Origin: an uncultured Prevotella sp.
Lineage (GTDB): Bacteria; Bacteroidota; Bacteroidia; Bacteroidales; Bacteroidaceae
Assembly (NCBI GenBank): GCA_905236755.1
Contig: CAJOCR010000005.1
Location: 1 to 64,000, forward strand
Length of the DNA: 64,000 nucleotides
Reading direction: 5' to 3'
Part shown: positions 1 to 9,250 of the stretch, piece after piece
How the letters are laid out: each line of letters starts with the position of its first letter
Numbering within the stretch: the first letter of the stretch is position 1
Program-made: the position numbers and the translations under genes
The notes under the pieces: generated by a model
Told to the model about the DNA's origin: nothing
The model's input: only the letters and a program-made list of their open reading frames with translations
Databases searched by the model: none

Positions 1-1
1 G

Positions 2-70
2 GAGATGGAATTACTTGATTTCTTGTTAAATGCTTGCATTTATAAAAGAAAGCAAGTAAGAACATCATAA
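2..70 (+). CDS. Possible C-terminal end of a gene cut by the left edge
   Basis: Of the three forward frames at the left edge, only this one stays open. It reads about 22 codons and stops with TAA at 68-70. A perfect 7-bp hairpin overlaps the stop, which fits the end of a rightward gene. The fragment ends in KRKQVRTS and gives no family signal. It could be a chance open frame, so confidence is low. Confidence 0.3.
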   Translation, partial: EMELLDFLLNACIYKRKQVRTS

Positions 71-99
71 GGCTCATTAGAGCCTTGCTTTCTATTTTC
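69..99 (+). terminator. Hairpin at left edge, possible terminator
   Basis: AAGGCTC, loop ATTA, GAGCCTT form a perfect 7-bp stem, followed by the pyrimidine-rich stretch GCTTTCTATTTTC. It overlaps the stop codon of the putative partial gene. The T run is not perfect, so efficiency is uncertain. Confidence 0.45.
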
Positions 100-353
100 T
101 CTAATAAATATTCACTTGAGAAAGTTCAGTAAATAATTAATAGTGGATAATGAGATATAGTGTTATTTTTCTTACGCAGACGCGAATTATCAAAAATTAA
201 TCGCAAATTATCATAAATTATATGTTAAATCAAAGAAAAATAATTTTCGAAAAATTTACGTCAAATTTCGGTAATTACACGTTAAGCGAAGCGCAAAAAA
301 CTCAATGGCGCAAGCATAGTTATCATTTATCATTTAGCAATGCTTGTATTGCG
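100..353. other. AT-rich intergenic region, no gene seen
   Basis: This stretch is AT-rich and holds imperfect repeats of the type AATTATCAnAAATTA and ATCATTTATCATTTA. I see no open frame of useful length, no RNA fold and no promoter box in it. It separates the convergent left-edge fragment and the exonuclease gene. Confidence 0.5.
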
Positions 354-845
354 TTATAATATTTCTCTTGCAATCCAGGCGCATGCCTCGGCATCGGCGA
401 GGGCATGGTGGTGGTTATCTAAATGATAGCCACAGAGCTCGGAGATTGTGTGCAGTTGGTGATTCTCTGCATTAGGGAAAGCCTTGCGTGAGGCAACACA
501 TGTGCAGTAGAAATCGTAGTCGGGGTAGTCCATTTGATAAACACGGAACACAGCTTTTAAACAACTTTCATCGAAAGCTTTATTATGAGCTACAAGCGGC
601 AATCCTTTAATTAGTGGCTCTATCTGTGCCCATACCTCTGGGAATACTTCGGCATCGTCTGTGTCTTGTTGACATAGTCCGTGTACTTTACTGCACCAGT
701 AAGTATAATAGTTTGGCTCTGGTTGAATGAGTGAGTAGAAAGAATCAACAATCTCACCACCACGAACAATGACAACACCCACTGAACAAACCGATGAGCG
801 CTCATTGTTAGCCGTTTCAAAATCTATTGCTGCAAAATCCTGCAT
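354..845 (-). CDS. 3'-5' exonuclease, DnaQ/DEDDh family
   Basis: This 163-residue protein looks like a single RNase T/DnaQ-type exonuclease domain, which removes nucleotides from 3' ends with two metal ions. Exo I is visible at the N terminus as AIDFETA (D8, E10). Exo II lies in LVAHNKAFDESCL, and Exo III is HALADAEA near the C terminus with the His and Asp of the DEDDh signature. The length covers only the catalytic domain, so it is a stand-alone exonuclease and not a polymerase subunit. The ATG is supported by a TACCTTTG box 17 bases upstream. The gene is monocistronic. Its substrate cannot be told from sequence. Confidence 0.88.
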   Translation of the reverse strand: MQDFAAIDFETANNERSSVCSVGVVIVRGGEIVDSFYSLIQPEPNYYTYWCSKVHGLCQQDTDDAEVFPEVWAQIEPLIKGLPLVAHNKAFDESCLKAVFRVYQMDYPDYDFYCTCVASRKAFPNAENHQLHTISELCGYHLDNHHHALADAEACAWIAREIL

Positions 846-861
846 AATTTATTCTTTTGTA

Positions 862-869
862 CAAAGGTA
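862..869 (-). promoter_or_regulatory. -7 box for the exonuclease gene
   Basis: The minus strand reads TACCTTTG, an exact match to the Bacteroidetes TAnnTTTG -7 element, 17 bases before the ATG of the exonuclease. It supports the annotated start. Confidence 0.65.
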
Positions 870-935
870 TAAAAGAATATTGAAAGATGGAAAGAATGAA
901 ATAATTAATTATTGAAATAATGACTGCGTATAAAT

Positions 936-966
936 AAAAAAGGGGGTGCTTCTCAGCAACCCCTTT
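936..966 (-). terminator. Rho-independent terminator (minus strand)
   Basis: The minus strand reads AAGGGGTTGCT, loop GAGA, AGCACCCCCTT, then TTTTATT. The stem is 11 bp with one mismatch and is followed by a T run. No leftward protein gene ends just upstream, so it appears to close the candidate small RNA that starts near 1080. Confidence 0.65.
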
Positions 967-1080
967 ACCTTAAACCTAAAACCTATTAAAATCTTTAATG
1001 CTCTATAAATGCGAAAAATTAACCAAATATACTTAACTATGAAAAACACGAAGTGATAAATTAACTCTTTAATTAATCTG
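936..1080 (-). ncRNA. Candidate small RNA, leftward
   Basis: A minus-strand TATCTTTG box (1084-1091) is followed about 115 bases later by a strong hairpin with a T run on the minus strand (about 936-966). Between them there is no open frame of useful size. This promoter-terminator spacing predicts a transcript of roughly 140 bases. I do not recognise a named RNA family. A short leader peptide or an untranslated remnant are alternatives. Confidence 0.4.
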
Positions 1081-1083
1081 CTG

Positions 1084-1091
1084 CAAAGATA
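1084..1091 (-). promoter_or_regulatory. -7 box for the leftward candidate RNA
   Basis: The minus strand reads TATCTTTG, an exact TAnnTTTG match, followed by GCAGCAG. No annotated gene begins downstream of it before the terminator at 936-966. Confidence 0.5.
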
Positions 1092-1349
1092 CGTAGTATT
1101 TTAATACGTGTCAATACCTTTGATAATATAATTATATCATATTTGTGACTAAAAGTATCGTTTTTGTTCTTTGGAAACAATTTGCATAATAAAGACGTTG
1201 ATTTCTTACCTATTTTAAAGTAAAGATTAAAGCTCAAAAAAAACAAATAATAAGGAATATTTAAAAGTAAAACTCCTAACATTGTTGTTCCGTTAACGAA
1301 TTTGTAAATAAATGAAATGTAATGGAAATAGGGTATAGTGAAAATGCTG

Positions 1350-1357
1350 TACCTTTG
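1350..1357 (+). promoter_or_regulatory. -7 box for the rightward candidate RNA
   Basis: The plus strand reads TACCTTTG followed by CATAAAAAG, an exact -7 consensus. The next protein start lies almost 300 bases further on and has its own box, with a terminator in between. Confidence 0.55.
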
Positions 1358-1360
1358 CAT

Positions 1361-1525
1361 AAAAAGAAATAAAAGTTACAGTATATATATGTAGTAAGAA
1401 GAATTGTCATTCAATTGGGTCAATAGACACAAGGTATTTTAATTGGTTAACATAATATTAATAGTATTCGATAAGGTAAAGATTGAGTTAGCAGACACGT
1501 AGTGATACGTGTCTGCTTTATTTTA
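1361..1525 (+). ncRNA. Candidate small RNA, rightward, before the PUL regulator
   Basis: A TACCTTTG box at 1350-1357 and a perfect 10-bp terminator at 1491-1525 bracket about 160 bases without an open frame. This predicts a discrete non-coding transcript ending just before the promoter of the hybrid two-component regulator. Small RNAs next to polysaccharide loci are known in Bacteroides, but I cannot match this one to a family. A transcribed remnant or an attenuated leader cannot be excluded. Confidence 0.4.
1491..1525 (+). terminator. Strong terminator upstream of the PUL regulator
   Basis: GCAGACACGT, loop AGTGAT, ACGTGTCTGC is a perfect 10-bp stem followed by TTTATTTTATG. It insulates the regulator gene from the upstream transcript and defines the 3' end of the candidate small RNA. 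Confidence 0.75.
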
Positions 1526-1588
1526 TGTTATGTAACGTGTACAAAAGTCAATGTAACATATAAGCAAACTTGAACGTTTTAAAATTCG

Positions 1589-1596
1589 TATCTTTG
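1589..1596 (+). promoter_or_regulatory. -7 box of the hybrid regulator gene
   Basis: TATCTTTG is an exact TAnnTTTG match. It ends two bases before the ATG used in the ORF track (1599), so that ATG would lie at or before the transcription start. The next in-frame ATG at 1638 is the likelier start. Confidence 0.65.
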
Positions 1597-1637
1597 CGAT
1601 GTATTTTACTGATTTAAAGAGAGTAATAAAAACCTAT

Positions 1638-4600
1638 ATGCGAAAGATTACACTAACACTATTGTTTATTGTCGTTATGCTTGGTGTAACGACCAACTGT
1701 TTTGCCTTGAGAGGTGAATTGTATGGTGCTGATCGTTTGTTGAGCAGCAGAACAATTTGCGTGGTACAAGATAAATATGGTTTTATATGGCTTGGAACAG
1801 AAAGTGGACTGAACAGGTTTGATGGCTATCGTTTCACAAGCTATAAACACTCGGTGAAGAATGGTCGTTCGATCGCTGGCATTGATGTGGCTGCACTGTA
1901 TGTATCCAAGAACGGTGAACTGTGGGTGGGTACTGGCAGCGGTCTATGTCGATATAATTATGGTACTGACGACTTCGAGCGTATAGAATTGCCAGTGAAT
2001 GAAAAGATTCATATTACCTATATCAGTGAGGCGGCTGATGGTGCTATTCTTGCTGGTTCAGCAGGCTATGGTCTGTTTAGTATTAAAAACGGAAAGGCAA
2101 GCAGAGTAATGCAGAACATTCTTGTTGATGGTGCAAACTTCTGTAATGAGTTTATTTATGATAGGCACAATACTTTTTTCTCAACCAGTTTCTTGCCTGT
2201 GATTTATACTTATGGAAAGGAGCATGGGAAGATGAGAAAACGTGTGTTTAATACGGGTATGGGTGCCGTTTCTTCGTTGTCACGTGATGATAATGGTAGG
2301 ATTTTGGCGTTCTGTCCTGATGGTGTACTGAGGTATGATGCTGCGAAACATGAGTTTCATGATGCAGGCTTTAACCTGTCGGCATTGCAGGGTGCTAAGA
2401 TAAGAAGGGCATATAAAACTCGTGGAGGTGATTATATTCTTGGCACTCGTGCCAATGGCGTGTTTGTTATTCGAAGAGGTGAGAATAATGCTTTAGCTCT
2501 TATGGCTAATGGCAAGCCAGTGATGCCTAAGTCTAACGTGAACTGGATTTGTGAAGATCGTCAGGGTGGTTTATGGCTTAGTTGTTATCAGTCGGGATTG
2601 TATCATCTGTCGGCTCATAATGATGTGTTTGATTTCTGGACCATTGAGTCGGGTAATGAGTTACAGGGTAAGATTCTGTCGGCCATGGCTCTTTATGGTA
2701 ACGGGTTGATGGGCGCTATCTCACAGGATGGAATTTATACACAGAATGCGCAAGGTAGTATAACATCGTATTTTCCTGCCAAGAACGAGGTGAGCAGTAT
2801 TGTTTGTGATGCACAAGGCAGATATTGGGCATGTGGTGGTCATAATATATGGCAATATATGCCTTTGAGCGGTGTGTTTAGACAGGTGATGAGTAATAGC
2901 AACTTTGAAATAGAACACATGGCGGTTGATAATCGTCGTGGACTGCTTTATTATTGTGCTGTGGGACACGCCTTTGGTATGTTGAATACCAAAACTATGG
3001 AGAGTACTGAGATTACTGGTGCCTCTGCAAGTGTGAAAGACCGATTGAATAACTGTTGGATACAGAGTATCATGGTTGACAGACTGGGACTTGTGTGGAT
3101 TTCAACTGCCGATGGTGTGAGCTGCTATAATCCAGAAAAGAAAACTTTTCTGCAATATGGCTGGACCAACCTGCTTACTCACCAGTTGGTATATGGTTGC
3201 TGTGAGGACAGATGGGGAAACATTATCATCGGAACTAACAATGGATTATTCTACTTTGACCGCAAGGCTAATACGGTGGAACGCATGAAGGGGGCTGATG
3301 CCTTGTGTGACTTGCAGATATATAGTATTATCCTTGACAGGGAGGGGGATGTATGGATGAGCAGCTCGGAAGGTATCTGGCATTATAATAGCGAGACTTG
3401 TGTGTTTACAAGTTACTTGCAGGGGAATGGACTCGAAGCCAAACAATATGTGCAGGATGCTGCTCTCATGCTGCCTGATGGACGACTAGTGTTTGGCAGT
3501 GATAGGGGAGCTGTGGTATTTAATCCTAGCGACTTGCGAAGGAAGAATAATGAGAAACTTGTTGTTTCGCTCTCGCGATTCCTTGTTGATGATGTGGCAA
3601 TGGATTTCCGTCAGCGTGAGTTCAGGATCCCTGCTGGTAGCACTTCGTTTACAATGGAGCTGTCTATGCTTGACTATGAGCATCCTGAGTATGTTACTTA
3701 CCAATATCGCCTCGAAAAGGATAGTGTGTGGCATGAAACGCAAGAAGGTGTGAACTCGCTTACGTTCAGTAAGATGAAGGCTGGTAGCTATGAGGTTGAG
3801 ATAAGGGCACTTGTTAATGGCCAGTATAGTGAGATTACTTCTTTGGAGGTTGTTATTGAGGCGCCATGGTATGCAAGCACCTGGGCAAAGATTATTTATC
3901 TTATTCTCTTTGTGCTGATGATGACTGCTCTTGTACGTTATAAACAGCAGCGTATGAGAACTCAATATGAGGAACAGAAAATGAAATTTCTCATTAATGC
4001 TACTCACGATATCCGTTCTCCGCTGACTTTGATTATGGGTCCGTTGAAAAAATTGAAGGAAAATGTGGATAGCGCTGAGAGTCAGAGATATATAGGCATT
4101 ATTGAAAGAAACGCTCAACGTATGCTTACGCTGGTAAATCAAATTCTTGATGTGCGTAAGATTGACTTAAAGCAGATGCAGATTCACTGTAGCAAGACAG
4201 ACATAGTGTCCTTGGTCAATGGTATTGTGTCGTTGTATAGATTTCATGTTAAAGAAAGAAATATTTCTCTTTCGGTGACTAGCAATAAGGGCGTGATAAA
4301 CGTATATGTTGACCGAGGTAACATGGAGAAGGTCATTAACAACTTGCTTTCGAATGCGGTGAAATATACTTTTGACGGTGGTGCTATAAGCATTGATATT
4401 GAAGAACGTGAAAACGATGTGGTGCTGAGTGTAGAGGATAATGGTGTGGGCATGAACCAGAAAGAGTATGTTCAGGTGTTCGACCGCTACTATCAGGGCA
4501 CAAACTCACGTGGTTTTAATGTTGGTGGTACGGGCATTGGTTTGAACTTGTGTAAGCAGCTTGTGGAGATGCACCATGGTAGCATCGTGGCTGGTCCAAG

Positions 4601-5498
4601 ATGTGACGGCAAACAGGGTAGTAGGTTTGTAGTTTCCCTTCAGTTAGGAAAAGAGCATCTGTTGCCTGAGGAGATTGACGAATCTGTTGAGTCGTCGCGT
4701 GCCGTACAGAAAAGTCATTCAAGGAAAGATTGCAAGATTCTTGTGGCTGATGATGATATGGAGGTAGCACGATATATCAAGATGGAACTTGGAATGTGGT
4801 ATAGTGTTAATATTGTGTCGAATGGTGCCGATGCACTGCAGGCATTGCTTGTTGACCAGTATGACTTACTTATCTCCGACGTGATGATGCCTGAGATGGA
4901 TGGAATTACCTTGCTTAAGAACGTGAAACAGAATCCTAATATCAGCGATGTACCAGTTATTCTTCTTACTTCTAAGGCTGAGGTCGAAGATAGGCTTCGC
5001 GGCTTGGAAAATGGTGCTGATGCGTTTATAGCTAAGCCATTCACAGTGAGTGAGCTACATATAACTATTGATAATCTTATCAGTAATGTGCGTCGATTGC
5101 GTGGAAAGTTCTCGGGTATGCAGACTCAAGATGATAGGATTGATAATGTGGAGATGGAGGATAATGACAAACGTTTGATGGAGAAGATTGTGTCGGCAGT
5201 GAACAATAACTATACTGACTCTGATTATGGTGTTGAACAGTTAGCAAGTGATGTTGGCTTGAGTCGTGTGCAGCTGCATAGAAAGATGAAGCAGCTTACG
5301 GGCATTGCTGCCAGTGATTTCATAAGAAATATCCGTCTAAAACAGGCTGCTCGCCTGATAAGCGAGAATAATGTGAATATCAGTCAGGTGGCATATGCAG
5401 TGGGATTCAAGAGCCTTGCTCATTTCTCAACGTTGTTCAAGAAATACTATGGTGTGAGTCCGAGCGAGAGTGCAAAACGCTCTGCACTTCGCGAATGA
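1638..5498 (+). CDS. Hybrid two-component system regulator (HTCS) of the PUL
   Basis: This is a one-protein sensor kinase and transcription factor that detects a glycan fragment in the periplasm and activates the facing PUL. From the 1638 start it has 1286 residues. It begins with a signal/anchor helix (MRKITLTLLFIVVM). A long two-fold beta-propeller sensor follows, with repeats such as GFIWLGTESGLNRFDG, then a Y_Y_Y domain. A transmembrane helix lies near 750-770 (KIIYLILFVLMMTALV). The kinase has its phospho-His in THDIRSPL near 790 and an ATPase with GGTGIGLNL. A receiver has acceptor Asp near 1081 (LLISDVMMPEMDG), and the C terminus is an AraC-type helix-turn-helix. The ORF-track start at 1599 was rejected because a -7 box ends at 1596. 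Confidence 0.95.
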   Translation: MRKITLTLLFIVVMLGVTTNCFALRGELYGADRLLSSRTICVVQDKYGFIWLGTESGLNRFDGYRFTSYKHSVKNGRSIAGIDVAALYVSKNGELWVGTGSGLCRYNYGTDDFERIELPVNEKIHITYISEAADGAILAGSAGYGLFSIKNGKASRVMQNILVDGANFCNEFIYDRHNTFFSTSFLPVIYTYGKEHGKMRKRVFNTGMGAVSSLSRDDNGRILAFCPDGVLRYDAAKHEFHDAGFNLSALQGAKIRRAYKTRGGDYILGTRANGVFVIRRGENNALALMANGKPVMPKSNVNWICEDRQGGLWLSCYQSGLYHLSAHNDVFDFWTIESGNELQGKILSAMALYGNGLMGAISQDGIYTQNAQGSITSYFPAKNEVSSIVCDAQGRYWACGGHNIWQYMPLSGVFRQVMSNSNFEIEHMAVDNRRGLLYYCAVGHAFGMLNTKTMESTEITGASASVKDRLNNCWIQSIMVDRLGLVWISTADGVSCYNPEKKTFLQYGWTNLLTHQLVYGCCEDRWGNIIIGTNNGLFYFDRKANTVERMKGADALCDLQIYSIILDREGDVWMSSSEGIWHYNSETCVFTSYLQGNGLEAKQYVQDAALMLPDGRLVFGSDRGAVVFNPSDLRRKNNEKLVVSLSRFLVDDVAMDFRQREFRIPAGSTSFTMELSMLDYEHPEYVTYQYRLEKDSVWHETQEGVNSLTFSKMKAGSYEVEIRALVNGQYSEITSLEVVIEAPWYASTWAKIIYLILFVLMMTALVRYKQQRMRTQYEEQKMKFLINATHDIRSPLTLIMGPLKKLKENVDSAESQRYIGIIERNAQRMLTLVNQILDVRKIDLKQMQIHCSKTDIVSLVNGIVSLYRFHVKERNISLSVTSNKGVINVYVDRGNMEKVINNLLSNAVKYTFDGGAISIDIEERENDVVLSVEDNGVGMNQKEYVQVFDRYYQGTNSRGFNVGGTGIGLNLCKQLVEMHHGSIVAGPRCDGKQGSRFVVSLQLGKEHLLPEEIDESVESSRAVQKSHSRKDCKILVADDDMEVARYIKMELGMWYSVNIVSNGADALQALLVDQYDLLISDVMMPEMDGITLLKNVKQNPNISDVPVILLTSKAEVEDRLRGLENGADAFIAKPFTVSELHITIDNLISNVRRLRGKFSGMQTQDDRIDNVEMEDNDKRLMEKIVSAVNNNYTDSDYGVEQLASDVGLSRVQLHRKMKQLTGIAASDFIRNIRLKQAARLISENNVNISQVAYAVGFKSLAHFSTLFKKYYGVSPSESAKRSALRE

Positions 5499-5550
5499 GT
5501 AATGAATGATGAAGCCCCCTCCCAACATCTCCTTCAGATGGAGAGGAGAT

Positions 5551-5595
5551 AAAAAAAACAGAGTACTTTGATTATTCAAAATACTCTGTTTTTTT
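5551..5595. terminator. Bidirectional terminator between HTCS and GH3
   Basis: AAAAACAGAGTA pairs with TACTCTGTTTTT, and TTTG with CAAA after a one-base mismatch, with loop ATTATT. It is flanked by A8 on the left and T7 on the right, so it works in both directions. It serves the convergent regulator gene and the GH3-ending operon. Confidence 0.85.
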
Positions 5596-5599
5596 GTAA

Positions 5600-7912
5600 T
5601 TACAAACTCCCGTCTCCATCGGTGAGGGCTGGGGAGAGGCTTATTATTTGGGTAAGCTGGCCAATTTGTATTCTGAAATCTCCAGATTCGAGTACCCACT
5701 TGCCGTCGTAGCCGACAAAAGAAAGGTCGGTAGCTTTGAGCTTGAAGGTTACTGTGCGGGTTTCGCCAGGCTGCAGTTCAATCTTTTCAAAGCCACGGAG
5801 ACGACGACCATCAGGAACCATACTTGCTATGAGGTCGCTTGAATAGAGAAGCACGCTCTCTTTTCCTGCCATTGAACCTGTGTTTGTTACATCAACGCTG
5901 ATGGTGAGCACATCATCCTTTGTGAATGTAGGCTTGTCAATGGTGAGATTGCTATACTTATAGCTGGTGTAGCTCATACCATAACCAAAGGCCCATTGCT
6001 GGGTAATCTTGGCATCGTAATCATAGGCTCCTTCCATAGTACCTACTTCCTGACTCTTCTTGAAGTCGTAGTTTGCAAGTGAGTTTATCTCGCTTGGATA
6101 GGTGTATGGCAACTTTGCGCTGAAGTTCTTTTCGCCAGCCACGAGGTCAACAAGGGCATCAGCACCAAAGCTTCCTGGAAGAAGAATATCGATGACACCC
6201 TTAGCCAAAGGAACGATATCGGCAATGATACGTGGGCGACCTTCGTTGAGTACGAGCACTACAGGCTTTCCTGTCTTGGCAAGTGCCTTAACGAGGTTAC
6301 GTTGGTTTTCAGATAGTGTAAGATCGTTGAGGTTTCCTGGTGTTTCTGTATATGAGTTTTCACCAATACAGGCAACGATAATATCTACGTCCTTTGCAGC
6401 CTTAACAGCCGAAGCAATATCAGGATTGTTTTCTTCGAAGTATTTACCTGTCTGATTATAGGTTACGCCTTGAGCAAGAGTAACGTTCTCTTTGCCGTAT
6501 TTCATGCAGAAAGCTTCGTAAATAGTGTTGTATTTTTCTGCAAACTGATCGGTGAGATGACCTTGCCAGGTGTAGCTCCAGCCACCATCAAGACAACGCA
6601 TGCTGTTGGCATTTGGTCCTGTGAGAAGAATCTTCTTGCCTTTGGCAATAGGAAGGATATTGTCTTCGTTCTTGAGAAGAATCTCGCTTTCAAGAGCACC
6701 ATCGTAAGAGAGCTGTGCAAACTCTTTACCACCAAACTTAGGATAGTTCTTAACCTTCTGTGCAGGGTGCGCAAAGAGGTCGAGACGGAATTTCATTCTG
6801 AGGATGCGACGAACAGCATCATCAATACGTTCCTGAGAAATTTTGCCTTCTTTAACCAGTTCTACGATGATTGGCTGTGCATCTGCACTATATGGTTCCA
6901 TAATCATGTCGATACCAGCGTTAATAGCGATGCAAAGAGCTTCTTTCTTGTCTTTAGCTATCATCTCACGTGTGTATAGGTTGTTTACATCAGCCCAGTC
7001 GGTGATGAGCATACCATCCCAGCCTGTTTCTTCCTTAAGCCATGTTGTAAGCAATTCCTTGTTGGCATGAACAGGTAAACCGTTTACTGATGCAGAGTTA
7101 ACCATTACAGAAAGAACACCATTATTGATGGCCTCGAGGAAAGGAGCGAAATGCTTTTCTCTCAGTTCAGCTGGTGAGATAAATGCTGGGGTGCGGTCTT
7201 TACCTGTCCATGGCACACCATAGCCCATATAGTGTTTCATACATGCAGCAATATGTTGCTGATTGATATGGTTTGGATCAATACCCTGGAAACCAATAAC
7301 AGCAGCTGCACCAAGCTGTGCATTTACATAAGCGTCTTCACCAAAGTTCTCGTAGATACGTGGCCAGCGTGGGTCACGGCCAAGGTCAACTGTTGGGTTG
7401 AAGGTCCATGGAATACTTGCAGCACGTGTTTCGTAGGCTGTTGCTTCAGCTGCTTTACGTGTAATCTCACGATTGAAAGAGGCACCCAAGTTAATGTTCT
7501 GTGGGTAGAGAATACCATCAGAGATATATGTAGAACCATGATTCTGGTCAAGTCCCATAAGACAAGGAATACCCAAACGTTTCATGCTTATCTTCTGAAT
7601 GCGGGCAACATAGTCTTCCCATTGCTTCACGGTAGGGGCTACGGTGTTAGGCGCATTAAGAATAGAGCCTACTTTATAGTTGCTGATGATGGAATCTGTT
7701 TTGTGCTCATCGATATGGAAAACACCATTCTTGTCGTTGCCGCCAAAGAGGTCGGTGACGAGCTGAATCATCTGGCCTACCTTCTCCTCAAGAGTCATCT
7801 TAGAAAGAAGGTAGTCGATTTTTGATTCTATCGTTGTGTCCTTAAAATGAACGCCCGCATTTACTGTGCAGGCGCTCATAAGAAGGATTATAGTTAATCC
7901 TATATTTTTCAT
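5600..7912 (-). CDS. Glycoside hydrolase family 3, beta-glucosidase-like, exported
   Basis: From the start at 7912 the protein has 770 residues. It opens with a signal peptide ([20 protein letters not shown]), which could be type I or a weak lipobox. The GH3 N-terminal barrel contains the nucleophile Asp near 305 in LITDWADV. The C-terminal alpha/beta domain ([13 protein letters not shown] onward) and a fibronectin-III-like domain follow, as in BglX. It should release terminal beta-linked sugars, most often glucose or xylose, from oligosaccharides made by endo-enzymes. It is the last gene of the susC-susD-SGBP operon. The 11 extra residues in the ORF track would enter the spacer before the preceding gene and precede the signal peptide. 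Exact sugar specificity is not readable. Confidence 0.92.
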   Translation of the reverse strand: MKNIGLTIILLMSACTVNAGVHFKDTTIESKIDYLLSKMTLEEKVGQMIQLVTDLFGGNDKNGVFHIDEHKTDSIISNYKVGSILNAPNTVAPTVKQWEDYVARIQKISMKRLGIPCLMGLDQNHGSTYISDGILYPQNINLGASFNREITRKAAEATAYETRAASIPWTFNPTVDLGRDPRWPRIYENFGEDAYVNAQLGAAAVIGFQGIDPNHINQQHIAACMKHYMGYGVPWTGKDRTPAFISPAELREKHFAPFLEAINNGVLSVMVNSASVNGLPVHANKELLTTWLKEETGWDGMLITDWADVNNLYTREMIAKDKKEALCIAINAGIDMIMEPYSADAQPIIVELVKEGKISQERIDDAVRRILRMKFRLDLFAHPAQKVKNYPKFGGKEFAQLSYDGALESEILLKNEDNILPIAKGKKILLTGPNANSMRCLDGGWSYTWQGHLTDQFAEKYNTIYEAFCMKYGKENVTLAQGVTYNQTGKYFEENNPDIASAVKAAKDVDIIVACIGENSYTETPGNLNDLTLSENQRNLVKALAKTGKPVVLVLNEGRPRIIADIVPLAKGVIDILLPGSFGADALVDLVAGEKNFSAKLPYTYPSEINSLANYDFKKSQEVGTMEGAYDYDAKITQQWAFGYGMSYTSYKYSNLTIDKPTFTKDDVLTISVDVTNTGSMAGKESVLLYSSDLIASMVPDGRRLRGFEKIELQPGETRTVTFKLKATDLSFVGYDGKWVLESGDFRIQIGQLTQIISLSPALTDGDGSL

Positions 7913-7931
7913 TTCAGAAATAACGAAAGTG

Positions 7932-9224
7932 TTACATATATGCAATAGATGTGATTACAACTCCATGACCTGACATACGGAAACCTGTTTCCTTTATAAT
8001 CTTAACATCAGCTTCTGTCAATTCTATTTCTATACGGAAAGGATCATTTAAGTTACCGTCCCAGTGATAATCATTAACATATTCAGGAAAAATCAACTTA
8101 TGCTCACCTTCAGCATCCCAGTTACCCATAAAACGGATTTGATGATAGTCTGAAGCATTAATAGTTCCATAAACAACTACCTTAGTACCAACAGCGGCAA
8201 TTTCCTTAATTTGGTTGTTTGCTTCTTCAAACAGGTTCCAATCAATGCTAACATTTCCTTCCCATACTGTTGTTTCCTTAACAACAGTAGCTTTGCTTTC
8301 TTCAAGCAACTTAACATAATCATAGTCGTTGAAGAACTTAACTTGCTTAGCATTCTTGTCAACTGCAGTTAGTGCATGTTCACCAAGTTCTGCATTACAA
8401 GTAAATGTGAGTGTATTAGCTGTCTGTGCAGTAATAGTAGCTTCTGTGTCACCAACCTTTATAGTTTGTACCTTATCAAGGTTATAACCAGTAATAGTTA
8501 CAGGTGCACCAATTGACATTCTGATACTATTCAAACAAATTACAGGGTCATTATTAACTACTGTAACAGTGTTGCCACCATACTTGTTACCTTCTGCATC
8601 CTCAAGAACAACACGATAAATACCAGTTGAAAGATCTGTTGGGGGTGTGAATGTTATTTCGTCGCCTTCAGTGCTCAGATTAGAAACTTCCTTACCACCA
8701 ATATACATCTTAGCAACTTTGTTAATGTTCAAACAACCATTAACCTTAGATTCTTGACCAGGGAAAACAAAGAGTTGATCTTGATTTGTACCCATCTGGG
8801 GATCACTGGCAAGTGAGGTTACTGTAAGTTTACCTACACGATAGCAAGAAAGGCCTTTTGTAGTTGTAGCTACAACCTTTACAATGTGGTCGCCAGCAAG
8901 AATCTTTTGGTCAATGGTGTCGCCAGTATATACTAACTCATCATCGATATACCATGTAATAGTGGTATAGTCAACTGGAGTAGCAATAACACCAAACTTA
9001 AAGTTATTGGTGCGAAGAATGGTACCGAAAGAACCAAGTTTATTATTGTCATCTACCTTTGGAAGGTCAGAATTAAGGAAACGTGGTGCATCATCCTCTG
9101 TTGCAGTGAAGAAAGGATCATTATCTGATGAACATGAACTGAAACAAACAGCTGCAGTCAACATCAGGCACAGTCCGAAAGTGCGAACAGCCATATTTTT
9201 TGTTTTATTGAATAATCTATTCAT
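7932..9224 (-). CDS. Surface glycan-binding lipoprotein with IPT/TIG-like domains (SGBP-B position)
   Basis: This 430-residue protein has a lipoprotein signal ([12 protein letters not shown]), so it is probably anchored in the outer membrane and surface exposed. The middle shows tandem Ig-like IPT/TIG folds, for example [27 protein letters not shown]. The last 100 residues form a beta-rich module with several Trp ([16 protein letters not shown]) that may be the glycan-binding end. It lies between susD and the GH3 gene, exactly where SGBP-B proteins sit in beta-glucan PULs. Such proteins are too divergent for a ligand call from sequence. Spacing to its neighbours is 19-26 bases, consistent with one operon. 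Confidence 0.8.
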   Translation of the reverse strand: MNRLFNKTKNMAVRTFGLCLMLTAAVCFSSCSSDNDPFFTATEDDAPRFLNSDLPKVDDNNKLGSFGTILRTNNFKFGVIATPVDYTTITWYIDDELVYTGDTIDQKILAGDHIVKVVATTTKGLSCYRVGKLTVTSLASDPQMGTNQDQLFVFPGQESKVNGCLNINKVAKMYIGGKEVSNLSTEGDEITFTPPTDLSTGIYRVVLEDAEGNKYGGNTVTVVNNDPVICLNSIRMSIGAPVTITGYNLDKVQTIKVGDTEATITAQTANTLTFTCNAELGEHALTAVDKNAKQVKFFNDYDYVKLLEESKATVVKETTVWEGNVSIDWNLFEEANNQIKEIAAVGTKVVVYGTINASDYHQIRFMGNWDAEGEHKLIFPEYVNDYHWDGNLNDPFRIEIELTEADVKIIKETGFRMSGHGVVITSIAYM

Positions 9225-9250
9225 AATTGTAACTTTTTAATAGTATGAAT

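Noticed and set aside
1073-1360. 95-residue minus-strand ORF in the intergenic region
   Set aside because: Its composition is that of translated AT-rich DNA (Ile, Phe, Tyr, Lys), it overlaps promoter boxes on both strands, and it has no recognisable motif or upstream promoter.
1599-1637. N-terminal extension of the HTCS in the ORF track
   Set aside because: The TATCTTTG box ends at 1596, so the ATG at 1599 lies at or before the likely transcription start; the signal helix begins at 1638.
3486-4142. 218-residue minus-strand ORF inside the HTCS gene
   Set aside because: It is fully antisense to a well-supported coding region and has no domain pattern.
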